A stretch of 48,364 nucleotides of DNA from positions 1-48,364 of the IMG/VR virus record IMGVR_UViG_3300042353_000511, one strand, 5' to 3'. Each line of letters begins with the position of its first letter. The first letter of the stretch is position 1. This DNA is from a virus. The translations under genes and the position numbers were made by a program. Under the pieces are notes generated by a model that was given only the letters and a program-made list of their open reading frames with translations, had not been told where the DNA came from and ran no database searches. Of the stretch, positions 14,462 through 23,399 are shown piece by piece.

Positions 14462-17400
14462 TGGGCTACCTCGGTAAAATCTCCGCCGTCGTCTCGGTCA
14501 ACACCGGGGATTTTGCTGCCAAGCTGAACCGCTGCAAGGGCGACGTCGAAGGATTCGCTTCGTCCACGAAGGCTTCCCTGGCGAACGCATCGCGGGATGC
14601 CGGGAAGTCCTTCGGCAGCATCTATACGCAGGTGCAGAAGCTGGAGCGGGCGCTAAAGGCCGCCTCGGCGCTTGATTTCACCGGCCTCAAGGGCTTTGAT
14701 GGCAAGGGCCTCAAAGAGGCTTCTGACCAGATGCGTCAGATGCACGAAATTGCATCGCAGCTTTCGGCGCCGCTGGCGAAGACCGTGGCCGAAGTCGACG
14801 CAATGTCGCACGCGATCAAGTCGACCCTGCACTACGCCATGGAGCAGGCGCAGGGCGATGTCCAGATGCTTCAGACGAAGATGGAGACGGTCGGGAGCGT
14901 CGCCGCGAAGGAGTTTGGCAAGGCCGAGGAGAAGGTCAGGAGCTTTGCCGCCGCCGCGAAGCTGGCGGCCGAGGCGACGCAGGGCGCGTCGTCGATGGGC
15001 GGCGGCGGGAGCTTCCGGTTCCAGAGGCCGGGCCTGAGCGACGAGTTCAAGCGAGGCGGGCAGTTGTACGGTAAGGTCGACGCCCTGCCAGCCGGGCGAG
15101 TGACCAGCGAACTCGTCAAGCTCATCGACTTGCAGAAAGCTGCCGCGGCCAACGCAGTGAAGCTCACCACGGCGATGGCGGCGTCGCCAAGCGAGGCCGC
15201 CGCTTACGGCCTTGAAGCGACCCAGAAGGCTCTAACGGACATCAACGACTCGATCGAAAAGGTCATCCAGTCGTATGCGGCGATGGATGCCGCCGAGGCC
15301 GCTGCGGGCGCGTCGGCCGCCGCCGCTGCCGCGAAGCGAGCCGAGGCCGACGCGAAGTGGGCGACGCTCGGGCCGGCGGGAGAGCGGGCGAGAAGCACCG
15401 CCCCAATGTTTGAATCCCTCGGGGCGAACGTCAAGCGATCCGCTGACGAGCGAGAAGCGAGGGAAGCGGCAGAGCGGGAGAAGAGAGCCGCACAGTGGGC
15501 AGGGCTGGGGGCTGCCGGAAAGGCGGCGAGTGGCACTTCCCCGATGTTTGAAAAACTTGGCGTCCTTGCGTTCAAGCAGAAAGAGGAAGCCGAAAAGCGG
15601 GCCGCTGCCGACAAAGCGAAGTTTGACGCCCAGGCAAAGTCTGAAGCCCAATCGCTTCTTCGTTTGGAGCAGTCTCGGCTCCAGGTGATGACGGGCGAGG
15701 CTCAGTCGGTGTCCCAGCTTGCGTCCCAGTATGCCAGCGTTCTGTCCCGCGTTGAAAAGCTCTCCGCAGCCCAGCGGGCGTCCGTCAAGGCCGTAGTGGA
15801 CGCCAACGCGGGGATGGTCGAGTACGCGATCTCGTCAGGGACCGACGCCGACGTCTCTGGGGTTCTGGCCGAGGTCAAGGCCATTGAGTCGGCGGTTGAT
15901 GCCGCCGAAGACCTCGACGCGAAGCAGAAGGCAGCCAAGAAGAGCGCCGACGACCTTCTTGGTCTCCAGCAGGGCTACGCCCAGTCGTTGTCTGGGCAGT
16001 CTCAGAACATCGCGCAGTTGCGATCGACATATGACGGGCTCATCTCCCGGTTTGAAAAGCTGTCGGCAGCACAACGCGCGACGTTGGCGGCCGGCGGGTT
16101 CTCGATCAGTGCGGACAAGGTCCAGCAGACCCTTTCCAGCGGCGATGATTCCAAAGTAGCGGGCACGCAGACGGCCGTGATGTCGATGGAGTCCGCGCTT
16201 GCAACCGTGGAAGACCTCGACGCGAAGCAGAAGGCCGCCAAGAAAAGCTCCGACGACCTTCGCGACTCGCTCTCCAAGATCGGTGACTCGATTGGAACGC
16301 CAGCCGCACCGATCGATCAGGCCCGCGAGGCGATCGACCGCATGAACGCGGCGATCGAGAAGGTCAAAGACCCCGCCGCGAAGGCAAAGGCCGCCGCGGC
16401 GGCTGCCGCAATCAGAAAAGATATCGAGGCCGAGGTTGCGGTCTCGGCGGCAACCGGGAGCGCGCCGGCCGGCAGCGTCATTTCGGGGACCGCGGCGAAA
16501 GCCACAAGCCTTGCTGACGCGACCGAGGCGATGAATAAGCGCAAGACCGCCACTGATCTTTTCGGCCCCGCAATCGGGTCGTCTGAGCGAAAGATCGACG
16601 GCCTCAAGACGAAGGTGGTCGCGCTACACGGAGAGTTTGACAAGCTCTCTCAACCGCTCCAGAAACTCCTCGGCGGTGCGATGACGAAGTTGCGAGATGA
16701 CCTCGCAAACCTCACGCCGGCGTCGTCTGCCGCGGAGGTGAAGAAGGTCGCCACGGAGTACGGGAAACTTGAGCAGTACATCAAGAGGCTCAATCAGTCG
16801 GCATCGTTCAAAGGCTCGTTCGGAGACTTTCTGAACGATTCGTCCGTCAAGTATTTCCAAGCGCAGCTTCAAACGGTCCAGACGCAGATGGCCGCGGTGG
16901 GCGCCGAGGCGAAAGGCCCGGTTGCCGACGCAATCAAGAAGTACCGCAGCGAACTGTCCGCCGCGGCGCGAGCGGGCACCCTCGGAACTGACGCAACTCG
17001 GCAGAAGATGAAGGGCCTTGTCCAAGACATCGCCAACGCGGCTGTCGAGTCGGGGAAACTGTCGAAGGCACAAGCGAAGGCGTTTGTCGGCGGCGTTATG
17101 AGGTCGGGCGATATCGGCAGAGGTGGTGCTGACAAGGCGGCCCTCGCGCTCAACCAAGCAGCCTACGCAGTCGACGATTTCATGTCCTCGACCGGCGGCG
17201 TCGAGCAGAAGATTCGGGCGATCAGCAATAACGTATCTCAACTCGGGTTTGTGCTTGGCGGCACGAAGGGGCTCTTCGTGGCTCTTGGCGTGACGATCGC
17301 CGCACAAGCAGCCGTCGCGTTCTACAAGTTTGTCAGCGGCGGAAAGACAGCCGAAGACACGACCAAAGCCCTGAATGATGCACTCGACAAGCAGAAGAAC

Positions 17401-19596
17401 ACGGTCACTGAGCTTTCAAGCTCATACCGCGAACTTGCCAAGTCCATGTCGATGTCGTCGGCAGCACAGAAGGGCGTCGACAATGCCGGCGTGCTGGGCG
17501 CTGTTGCGAAGGGGAACTACGAAAACCGAATGTCGCGGCTGACCGGAGTGAACTCGGCCGTCGTGTCTGAGCGAGCGATGTCTGTGGCAATCCAGAGAGC
17601 CACGGAGTCTTCATCCCTCACGACCAACGCCGGGACGTTGATCTACCGAAATGAGAGGCTAAAGCAGTCGCAGACAAGGGAGCGGCTCGCCGAAGCAGGC
17701 GCTCGCCGAACGCCAGCGGGGAGGATTGAAGACCTTCAGGCAATGCGTGACAGGAGGTCCGCAATTGTCACCAGCATGAACGACGACTTTGCGGCGAAAG
17801 TGGACGAGTCGCTGGGGCTTGACCCCCGGTTTAGCGGGGCATTTAACCGCCTGTCGAAGGAACTGGAAGTCCTTGAGGAACAGATCCGCGCAACTGAAGG
17901 TGTCATCAACGATTGGGCTGACAGCCTGGGGATGTCCTCGGTAGCCGCCGCACAGACGATAAAGCTACGCATTGAGACCGCGGGCCAGCTTCTCGCCTCG
18001 GCGATTGAGGCTGGAGTCCCTGGAGCTAGGTCATTCCAAAACCAATTGGACTCGCTCTCGTCCGAGCTTTCCGGGGCGTTGAATGACCTTGCCAACGCAT
18101 CGGAGCAGACCGGCGAACGCAGGGGCATGGAATCGTCCGACGCAAGAGGTCGTGTGAAGGCCGTCTTCGACAGGACCGCCGATCTCATCGCCGAAACTCT
18201 TTCGTACCGGATCAACGCCGCATTCGCGCGCGCGGGATCAAAGGACGCCTTGGGGCAGATGGCCGGGAATGCGAGGTTCGCGGGCAACAGAGCCGTACTT
18301 GTTGGCGCCGCGGCAAGAAAAGATGTCGCAGACGCCCAGCTTGGAGTCAGGACAACTCAGCTATCGACGGCTACGGCCGAAGCCAACCGAATCCAGTCGG
18401 AGGGCAGGAAGCGAGTCGGCGATGCTGAGCAAGACCTCCTCAACGCACAGAATCAGACGTACATCAAAGGCGACGAGGCAGCGAAGGCTAGGATCGCCAA
18501 AGAAATCGAATCTGCTCGCATCGAAGTGGAGTCGCAGAAGAAGGCAGCAAACGCAGCGAACCAAGCGGCCAGTGCGGACGTAGCCGCGGCGACGGCTGCG
18601 CGAGACAAGGCACAGTCGGACGCCCAAGCAGCCGACGCTGTCGACAAGCTCGCCGCTGCCGCCGCGCAGGCAGCGCTCGACATGGAGCAGTTCCTCGGAC
18701 GCACTCGGAAGATCGGCGAAGGCGGCCTCTCTGCATCCGAACAGTCCGCCGACATCCGCCAGCAGATGTTCATGCGTCGCCCGACTGAAGCCAACCGAGC
18801 GGCTCGCGACGAAGCAGAGAGGCAATTGATCGTTGATCGCGAGCGTGTCGCTAGAGCGAACTCGCAGCTTGATCAGCGACGAGCGCAGGCTGAGATGGAC
18901 CCTGTAGTACTCAAGGCGAACGATCTCATTGCCGGTGCCCAGGAGGAGCTTGCGAGGCTCCAAGCAGAGGCGGCGACGAATGGCGTCGCGGTCGATCCCG
19001 CTAGGGTCCGACAGTTGCAGGACGTCGAGGCGGCGGCTCGCGCCGACCGCGACCGTCGCGTCTTCGACATGACCGGAAAAGAGCGTGAGGCGCAGGAGCA
19101 GGCGGCCAGGGAGATGGAAGGGCGACGCAAGCAGGCCGAAATGGATCAGCGGGCCGGCGAGTCGAGGGCCGCCGAACGTGACCGCGTCCGGCAGGGTCGC
19201 GAGGACGCAATGACCAGCCGTGAGCGTCGAGTCCTTGAGGCAGCCCGGTCGTCGGAGAACATGGCCGCCGCAGCCGGCGAGTTCGCCGACCCCGTCGCGA
19301 GGACGGCGTTCATCCAGAAATACTTTGACAATCAAGCGGAGGAGATGCGCAAGGCAGGCCCCCTCGGACAAGCCCAAGACGAGCGATTCAACGCGCAGAT
19401 GGCTGGCCCGTCGCGGCAGGCCCTGAACGCATCGGACATCACCACCTCGGACGGCGCCAAGGAACTCAATCGCCTTCTCCGCGGCGAGGACTCTTCTCGG
19501 GACGTCAATTTCGCAGAGATGAAGCAGCAAACAGAACTGCTCCAGATAATCGCCGAAGGAATCAAGGCGGCAACTGGTGTAGCGGTCCAATTCTAG
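14461..19596 (+). CDS. Tail tape measure protein
   Basis: A 1,711-residue protein, by far the longest in the window, just after the chaperones, which is the fixed place of the tape measure. Mostly long Ala/Lys/Glu-rich coiled coil with one hydrophobic stretch (VLGGTKGLFVALGVTIAAQA, near residue 940) typical of tape measures. By the usual rule of about 0.15 nm per residue it would set a tail near 250 nm (inference). The ATG at 14461 shares its A with the chaperone stop. Contains two internal duplications, listed separately. No peptidase or lysozyme domain seen. Confidence 0.93.
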   Translation: MGYLGKISAVVSVNTGDFAAKLNRCKGDVEGFASSTKASLANASRDAGKSFGSIYTQVQKLERALKAASALDFTGLKGFDGKGLKEASDQMRQMHEIASQLSAPLAKTVAEVDAMSHAIKSTLHYAMEQAQGDVQMLQTKMETVGSVAAKEFGKAEEKVRSFAAAAKLAAEATQGASSMGGGGSFRFQRPGLSDEFKRGGQLYGKVDALPAGRVTSELVKLIDLQKAAAANAVKLTTAMAASPSEAAAYGLEATQKALTDINDSIEKVIQSYAAMDAAEAAAGASAAAAAAKRAEADAKWATLGPAGERARSTAPMFESLGANVKRSADEREAREAAEREKRAAQWAGLGAAGKAASGTSPMFEKLGVLAFKQKEEAEKRAAADKAKFDAQAKSEAQSLLRLEQSRLQVMTGEAQSVSQLASQYASVLSRVEKLSAAQRASVKAVVDANAGMVEYAISSGTDADVSGVLAEVKAIESAVDAAEDLDAKQKAAKKSADDLLGLQQGYAQSLSGQSQNIAQLRSTYDGLISRFEKLSAAQRATLAAGGFSISADKVQQTLSSGDDSKVAGTQTAVMSMESALATVEDLDAKQKAAKKSSDDLRDSLSKIGDSIGTPAAPIDQAREAIDRMNAAIEKVKDPAAKAKAAAAAAAIRKDIEAEVAVSAATGSAPAGSVISGTAAKATSLADATEAMNKRKTATDLFGPAIGSSERKIDGLKTKVVALHGEFDKLSQPLQKLLGGAMTKLRDDLANLTPASSAAEVKKVATEYGKLEQYIKRLNQSASFKGSFGDFLNDSSVKYFQAQLQTVQTQMAAVGAEAKGPVADAIKKYRSELSAAARAGTLGTDATRQKMKGLVQDIANAAVESGKLSKAQAKAFVGGVMRSGDIGRGGADKAALALNQAAYAVDDFMSSTGGVEQKIRAISNNVSQLGFVLGGTKGLFVALGVTIAAQAAVAFYKFVSGGKTAEDTTKALNDALDKQKNTVTELSSSYRELAKSMSMSSAAQKGVDNAGVLGAVAKGNYENRMSRLTGVNSAVVSERAMSVAIQRATESSSLTTNAGTLIYRNERLKQSQTRERLAEAGARRTPAGRIEDLQAMRDRRSAIVTSMNDDFAAKVDESLGLDPRFSGAFNRLSKELEVLEEQIRATEGVINDWADSLGMSSVAAAQTIKLRIETAGQLLASAIEAGVPGARSFQNQLDSLSSELSGALNDLANASEQTGERRGMESSDARGRVKAVFDRTADLIAETLSYRINAAFARAGSKDALGQMAGNARFAGNRAVLVGAAARKDVADAQLGVRTTQLSTATAEANRIQSEGRKRVGDAEQDLLNAQNQTYIKGDEAAKARIAKEIESARIEVESQKKAANAANQAASADVAAATAARDKAQSDAQAADAVDKLAAAAAQAALDMEQFLGRTRKIGEGGLSASEQSADIRQQMFMRRPTEANRAARDEAERQLIVDRERVARANSQLDQRRAQAEMDPVVLKANDLIAGAQEELARLQAEAATNGVAVDPARVRQLQDVEAAARADRDRRVFDMTGKEREAQEQAAREMEGRRKQAEMDQRAGESRAAERDRVRQGREDAMTSRERRVLEAARSSENMAAAAGEFADPVARTAFIQKYFDNQAEEMRKAGPLGQAQDERFNAQMAGPSRQALNASDITTSDGAKELNRLLRGEDSSRDVNFAEMKQQTELLQIIAEGIKAATGVAVQF
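15358..15561 (+). repeat. Repeated 22-residue segment in the tape measure
   Basis: Two copies, 15358-15423 and 15496-15561, coding W-A-(T/G)-L-G-x-A-G followed by (A/T)(S/A)PMFE(S/K)LG. They are separated by a charged spacer. A likely internal duplication within the tape measure. Confidence 0.75.
15658..16257 (+). repeat. Tandem duplication of about 100 residues in the tape measure
   Basis: Copies at about 15658-15957 and 15958-16257 share YxxxxSRxEKLSAAQRA and, at their ends, EDLDAKQKAAKKSxDDL. Direct head-to-tail duplication, which would lengthen the tail by a fixed step. Confidence 0.8.
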
Positions 19597-19604
19597 GAGC
19601 AGAC

Positions 19605-19973
19605 ATGGCAGACCTCACCATCGGAACATCGATCATCGTCAGCAAGGGGAGCCTTTCGGCAAACCTCTACTCCGCAAACGTCACGGCCACGATGAGTCAG
19701 TCGGGGCTCAAGACGACCGTCTACACGCTCTCGTCGACTGCGGTGTCGCTCTCGACGGCGAACCTGTCCTCGGTCGGTATAGCCCAATTCTGGAACATCT
19801 CCGGGGACACAAACGCTACCGTACTAGTGTCTTCGGTGAGCGGGGCGAGCGTTGTGGGGTTTGCCGCCCCCCGGCCGGGAGAGCCGGCACTCATGCGGCT
19901 CGCGGGCGGCGTCAGCTTCCAAGCCACGGGCCACACCGCCGCGATCCTTCGCGTCGACATCACTGAGGGCTGA
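19605..19973 (+). CDS. Small beta-rich tail-region protein
   Basis: A 122-residue protein rich in Ser, Thr, Val and Ala. Strands such as STAVSLSTANLSSVG and ATVLVSSVSGASVVGF suggest a beta sandwich. Not recognised. AGGAG precedes the ATG, nine bases after the tape measure. Similar in style to the proteins at 11181 and 21837. Confidence 0.65.
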   Translation: MADLTIGTSIIVSKGSLSANLYSANVTATMSQSGLKTTVYTLSSTAVSLSTANLSSVGIAQFWNISGDTNATVLVSSVSGASVVGFAAPRPGEPALMRLAGGVSFQATGHTAAILRVDITEG

Positions 19974-19976
19974 TCG

Positions 19977-21074
19977 ATGCCGAAGTACGCAACAGAACTG
20001 ACGCAAGGGCAGGCGTTCTCGCGAACGGCGCAAGATAGCGGTACGAGCGATACGGCGCAGAGGGTGTACAAGGTCGTACTGATGCACCCGGCCGAGGTGT
20101 TCAATCCTCAGACGTACACCGGAACCTACATAGGCAGTAGGCACCCAACAAACCTGAACCTTGTCTGCACGTCGTTTGACGCAAAGTTTGAAGGTGACAG
20201 CCGGATGGTGGCGGTCGTCACGTTCAACTACCAATCCTATGCGTCGGCCTCCGCATCCGGGGGGAGAGTAGACCCGAAGACTGTCACCCCAGCAGCCCGC
20301 CCAGCCAACTGGACTACCGACGTTTCGCTCGTAGAAATCCCAGCGCCGACGTGGAGAGCCGCTTCCATCAGCACAGGCAAAAGCGCCGGCAGTTGGAAAG
20401 TTCCGGTCAATCCGGCCGGCGACCGATACGAGGGCGTGACAAAACTGGTCCCGACGACAACCATTCGTATTGATCAGCTTGAGGCCAACGACCCTCTCTT
20501 AAACAACCAGTGGGTCGGGTACATCAATAGTGAGCCATTCCAGATTGGGAGCCTCGGAATCCTTCGGCACACGCTCCTGCTTCGCGGAATCAGCAGCAAG
20601 CCGCACGTCGAGACATTCGGTGACCAGACTTTCCGTGGCTGGATGGCGACTTACGAGTTTTCTCATCGCGAGAACTACACGAAAATCAACGACGCTGTGG
20701 ATTGCAGCCCAGGGTGGGACAAGCTTCAGATTGTCGAGGGCTACAACGTGATGAATGTCGCAGGCGCGGAGAACAGGGCAGATGTTGACTCCGACGGATT
20801 AGCGCTTGAACACGCGAATTACGAAGTCGTCGTACCCCGGAAGATCGTCGCAGCCTTGGTTGGCAAGAAGTCGAAGGCCATGGTCGCCATTCCGTCAGTC
20901 GACGCGAGGGGCGGAATGTTCCAGCGCCCGGCATCCTCGCCGATTGCGTTGAACTCCGACGGCACGCCGCGGCTGATCGACCCCAACGTGGCAGGCGCAC
21001 TTGATCCGACGATCCTTCGATACCAAGTCCAGAACGAAATTGATTTCGCCATCCTGAATCTCAGGCTAACGTAG
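19977..21074 (+). CDS. Tail or baseplate protein, unrecognised
   Basis: A 365-residue protein in the position normally held by the distal tail and baseplate proteins. It has mixed strands and aromatic residues (for example FRGWMATYEFSHRENYTKI and WDKLQIVEGYNVMNV), and a Ser/Ala-rich segment near residue 90. I see no family signature. A structural tail-tip role is inferred from position only. Starts 3 bases after the previous stop. Confidence 0.65.
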   Translation: MPKYATELTQGQAFSRTAQDSGTSDTAQRVYKVVLMHPAEVFNPQTYTGTYIGSRHPTNLNLVCTSFDAKFEGDSRMVAVVTFNYQSYASASASGGRVDPKTVTPAARPANWTTDVSLVEIPAPTWRAASISTGKSAGSWKVPVNPAGDRYEGVTKLVPTTTIRIDQLEANDPLLNNQWVGYINSEPFQIGSLGILRHTLLLRGISSKPHVETFGDQTFRGWMATYEFSHRENYTKINDAVDCSPGWDKLQIVEGYNVMNVAGAENRADVDSDGLALEHANYEVVVPRKIVAALVGKKSKAMVAIPSVDARGGMFQRPASSPIALNSDGTPRLIDPNVAGALDPTILRYQVQNEIDFAILNLRLT

Positions 21075-21077
21075 ACT

Positions 21078-21833
21078 ATGTCAGACCGATACGTCCTCAC
21101 CGGCGGCCTGCTGAACAAGCTGCGGGACACCGTCCGCACTGTCGACGGCATGACCGGCGGCGAGGAAGAACCAACGAGGGTCACGTTCTCCGAGGCGGCC
21201 TACGCCAATCGCCCCGTCCGCATCGGCACCTTCGGCACCGCGGCCTGGAGCATCAACTCCTCCAACACCGTGACCCTGACGAACGTCGGCGTGACGGGGT
21301 ACACGGTGCTGGCGACGAATGTGTTCGGCACGATCACCGCCATGGGGTCGACTCTCGCAGGGACCACGCGGCCGTGCGCCGTCGCGAAGGACGGGACCGC
21401 GTGGTATTTGATCCAGCCCGTGCCGTCGACAGGTGGCGCGAAGGCCGGGACATTTACCGGCGGGTGGGGTTTGGGCTCAGACAAAGAGGTGACTTCCATC
21501 GTGACAGGAGAGGTGATCAACGTCACGAACCTGATTTACTCGATCCCCGACACCGGCGAAACCATGTCATGTGTCGTTGTCCAAGAGGGTACGGAGTGGC
21601 AACTGGCGAACGTGCAGCACATGGGCACGTCAGTTCTTACGAAGGTCGCCATTGAGGGTTCGGCGCTCGTTTTCAGTCGTGCGGCGATCCAAGTCATCGG
21701 GCAGACCTCGTCGCCGACGTCGTTCCCGCTCTCGACGTGCAATACATATTCTGGGTCGACGGTCGCGCCTACTTCGGTGGCGGGGCCAAGCGGAGTCTCG
21801 TCGTTCTCGTCCACGTCTTTCTTTCTGGGGTGA
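21078..21833 (+). CDS. Tail-region protein, unrecognised
   Basis: A 251-residue protein. The first 30 residues (RYVLTGGLLNKLRDTVRTVDGM) look helical. The rest is Gly/Ser/Thr/Val-rich and ends in a Ser-rich tail. The look is that of a tail-tip or fibre component. Starts 3 bases after the previous stop. Confidence 0.62.
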   Translation: MSDRYVLTGGLLNKLRDTVRTVDGMTGGEEEPTRVTFSEAAYANRPVRIGTFGTAAWSINSSNTVTLTNVGVTGYTVLATNVFGTITAMGSTLAGTTRPCAVAKDGTAWYLIQPVPSTGGAKAGTFTGGWGLGSDKEVTSIVTGEVINVTNLIYSIPDTGETMSCVVVQEGTEWQLANVQHMGTSVLTKVAIEGSALVFSRAAIQVIGQTSSPTSFPLSTCNTYSGSTVAPTSVAGPSGVSSFSSTSFFLG

Positions 21834-21836
21834 ATC

Positions 21837-22166
21837 ATGCCGGAAGGCTTTAAGATGGTCGCCAAGACCTTGACGGCAACCACACCGATAACGATTGCCA
21901 CCATGGGGACGGCAAGCGTGGCCGTTTTTCGCGGCGTCACCTTCTGCAACACCAACACTTCTACGTCCGCCGCCTACGATCTGCTCATCATCCCCAACGG
22001 ACTTACCGCGTCTGTCTACATGGTCAAGGGGGCGTCTCTCGCCTCCCAAGCTACAGGGCAGCCACTCAACAGCACTCTCGTCCTCAACTCGGGCGACACG
22101 CTTCAAGCAAGGTCGAGCGTCTCAAACGCGATAGACGTGACCGCTTCCTACCTAGAGTCATACTGA
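21837..22166 (+). CDS. Small beta-rich structural protein
   Basis: A 109-residue protein with ATTPITIATMG and AYDLLIIPNGLTASVYMVKG strands. Not recognised. Resembles small virion proteins carrying a single beta sandwich. The stop shares its last base with the next ATG, so translation is coupled. Confidence 0.6.
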   Translation: MPEGFKMVAKTLTATTPITIATMGTASVAVFRGVTFCNTNTSTSAAYDLLIIPNGLTASVYMVKGASLASQATGQPLNSTLVLNSGDTLQARSSVSNAIDVTASYLESY

Positions 22167-22528
22167 TGGCGTTCATATGGAACGGCGACTTCTTGATGGC
22201 GGACGGCGGGTTTGCCATTTCAAACGACTGCTGCTGCAAGTTCTACACCTGCTACTGCTATGTGCGCGCGAATAACTACGGATCGCAGATAGTAGAGCGG
22301 CGAATCGTCAGGTATCGCGCTCCCGAGTGGGACGATGCCGAACAGAAGTGGGTTTTTCCTGACGGCCAGCCGTGCGTACCACCAGGGGCTCAATGCACGG
22401 TCACTTACACTGGCATCTTAGTCACTAACTGCGGTTGCGCCGTCGGCTACGGCGGATCGTCTGTGTCGTGGAGCAGAATGGACTGCCTCCAGCCATCTAC
22501 CTGCCCAACAATACTCCCACCTCCATGA
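22166..22528 (+). CDS. Cysteine-rich small protein
   Basis: A 120-residue protein with 12 cysteines, dense at the start (DCCCKFYTCYCY) and again near the end (NCGCAV, DCLQPSTC). Not recognised. The cysteines could bind metal or form disulfides in a tail-tip protein outside the cell. No signal peptide. It overlaps the next gene, which is also cysteine-bearing, by ATGA. Confidence 0.65.
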   Translation: MAFIWNGDFLMADGGFAISNDCCCKFYTCYCYVRANNYGSQIVERRIVRYRAPEWDDAEQKWVFPDGQPCVPPGAQCTVTYTGILVTNCGCAVGYGGSSVSWSRMDCLQPSTCPTILPPP

Positions 22529-22974
22529 TTCTCGTCAACATCCTCGCTATCCGAGACGCCGCCAAGTACCGGCCCAGCGGGTACGAAGAGGAGATGCTCT
22601 CGGCCGGTGTCATCGATGGCGACTACGTCCAGATCGCGGACGACGCCTACGACGCCCTGTTCCTGAAGTACATCGGCAGCATTCGGCCGTGCGGGCCGGG
22701 CTGCCAACTCAAGCGGATTCTGGAGGCATGGGGGTTCGTTGCCCAGCCGGGCTGCAAGTGCGAAGCCCGCGCGGTCATCATGGACGACTGGGGGGCAGAC
22801 GAATGCTCCACGCCAGATCGGATGAAGGAAATCTGCGGCTGGCTCAAGGAGGAGGCCGACGCCAGAGGACTCCCCTTCGTGTCTGCCGGCGCTGCCGTGG
22901 GGGTCAGGAGAGCAATCAAGCTCGCCAGGAAGAACGCCAAGGCAGTCGCTGCCGTCCAATCCCCCCCATCCTGA
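22525..22974 (+). CDS. Protein with conserved-looking GCxCxxR...WG...C motif
   Basis: A 149-residue protein. The N-terminal part reads VNILAIRDAAKYRPSG. The middle holds CGPGCQLKRILEAWGF, then PGCKCEARAVIMDDWG with a cysteine after ADE, which looks like a metal site or a compact redox motif. The C-terminal helix is basic. I have seen this cysteine/Trp-Gly pattern in phage proteins but know no function. Last gene of the tail block, followed by a promoter-like motif. Confidence 0.65.
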   Translation: MILVNILAIRDAAKYRPSGYEEEMLSAGVIDGDYVQIADDAYDALFLKYIGSIRPCGPGCQLKRILEAWGFVAQPGCKCEARAVIMDDWGADECSTPDRMKEICGWLKEEADARGLPFVSAGAAVGVRRAIKLARKNAKAVAAVQSPPS

Positions 22975-22995
22975 CACCACCCAAGCAGGGCATGG

Positions 22996-23011
22996 TAAGC
23001 TACCGGCCATG
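22996..23011 (+). promoter_or_regulatory. TAAGCTACC motif before the nucleotide-metabolism block
   Basis: TAAGCTACC at 22996-23004 leads straight into the ATG at 23009. CTGACA lies 19 bases before it, a long spacing. If this is a promoter, the message would be nearly leaderless for the first ATG. Confidence 0.35.
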
Positions 23012-23209
23012 ACATCGCCGCCGGAAAAACGATTCGACGTCGGGGAGGCCGAGGAGGTCTTCGACAGCGATGTCGACGGCCTGCCGAATATGCCGCCCCA
23101 GGACGACATCGGCTGGCTGCGGACCCCAAAGAGGCCCACCCATGAAGACAAAGCCGCCAAGGCTCCTCGATCGCCTCAAGGTGGAACTCGCAAGCCCCGC
23201 AAGACCTAG
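23009..23209 (+). CDS. Small charged protein, unrecognised
   Basis: A 66-residue protein, acidic at the start (EAEEVFDSDVD) and basic at the end (KAPRSPQGGTRKPRKT). It follows a motif copy and overlaps the next gene by 68 bases in another frame. Looks disordered. A real gene is likely because it begins the new block, but support is modest. Confidence 0.5.
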   Translation: MTSPPEKRFDVGEAEEVFDSDVDGLPNMPPQDDIGWLRTPKRPTHEDKAAKAPRSPQGGTRKPRKT

Positions 23210-23399
23210 GTTCCGGTGGCTGTTGGACCTGCCCGAAGACGTGCGGACTGACCTTGAGGAGGCCAAACGGCTATGGCGCGACGGGACGTACAAGGTCACG
23301 GCAAACCGGATGGCAAAGAAGCTGATCGCGGCTCTGGCAGAGTTGGGCGTGGACCCGCTCCCCGGCCGGACGACCGTCCACGACTGGCTGGAAAGCTGA
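23142..23399 (+). CDS. Small helix-turn-helix-like protein
   Basis: An 85-residue protein. VRTDLEEAKRLWRDG then TANRMAKKLIAAL and TTVHDWLES have the spacing of a DNA-binding helix-turn-helix, in which the last segment would be the recognition helix. It ends at a CTGA junction with the metallophosphoesterase, so both are made together. It may recruit that enzyme to DNA (inference). Confidence 0.6.
   Translation: MKTKPPRLLDRLKVELASPARPRFRWLLDLPEDVRTDLEEAKRLWRDGTYKVTANRMAKKLIAALAELGVDPLPGRTTVHDWLES

Noticed and set aside
18361-19590. 409-codon leftward open frame
   Set aside because: Antisense to the tape measure. No motif, no start signal.
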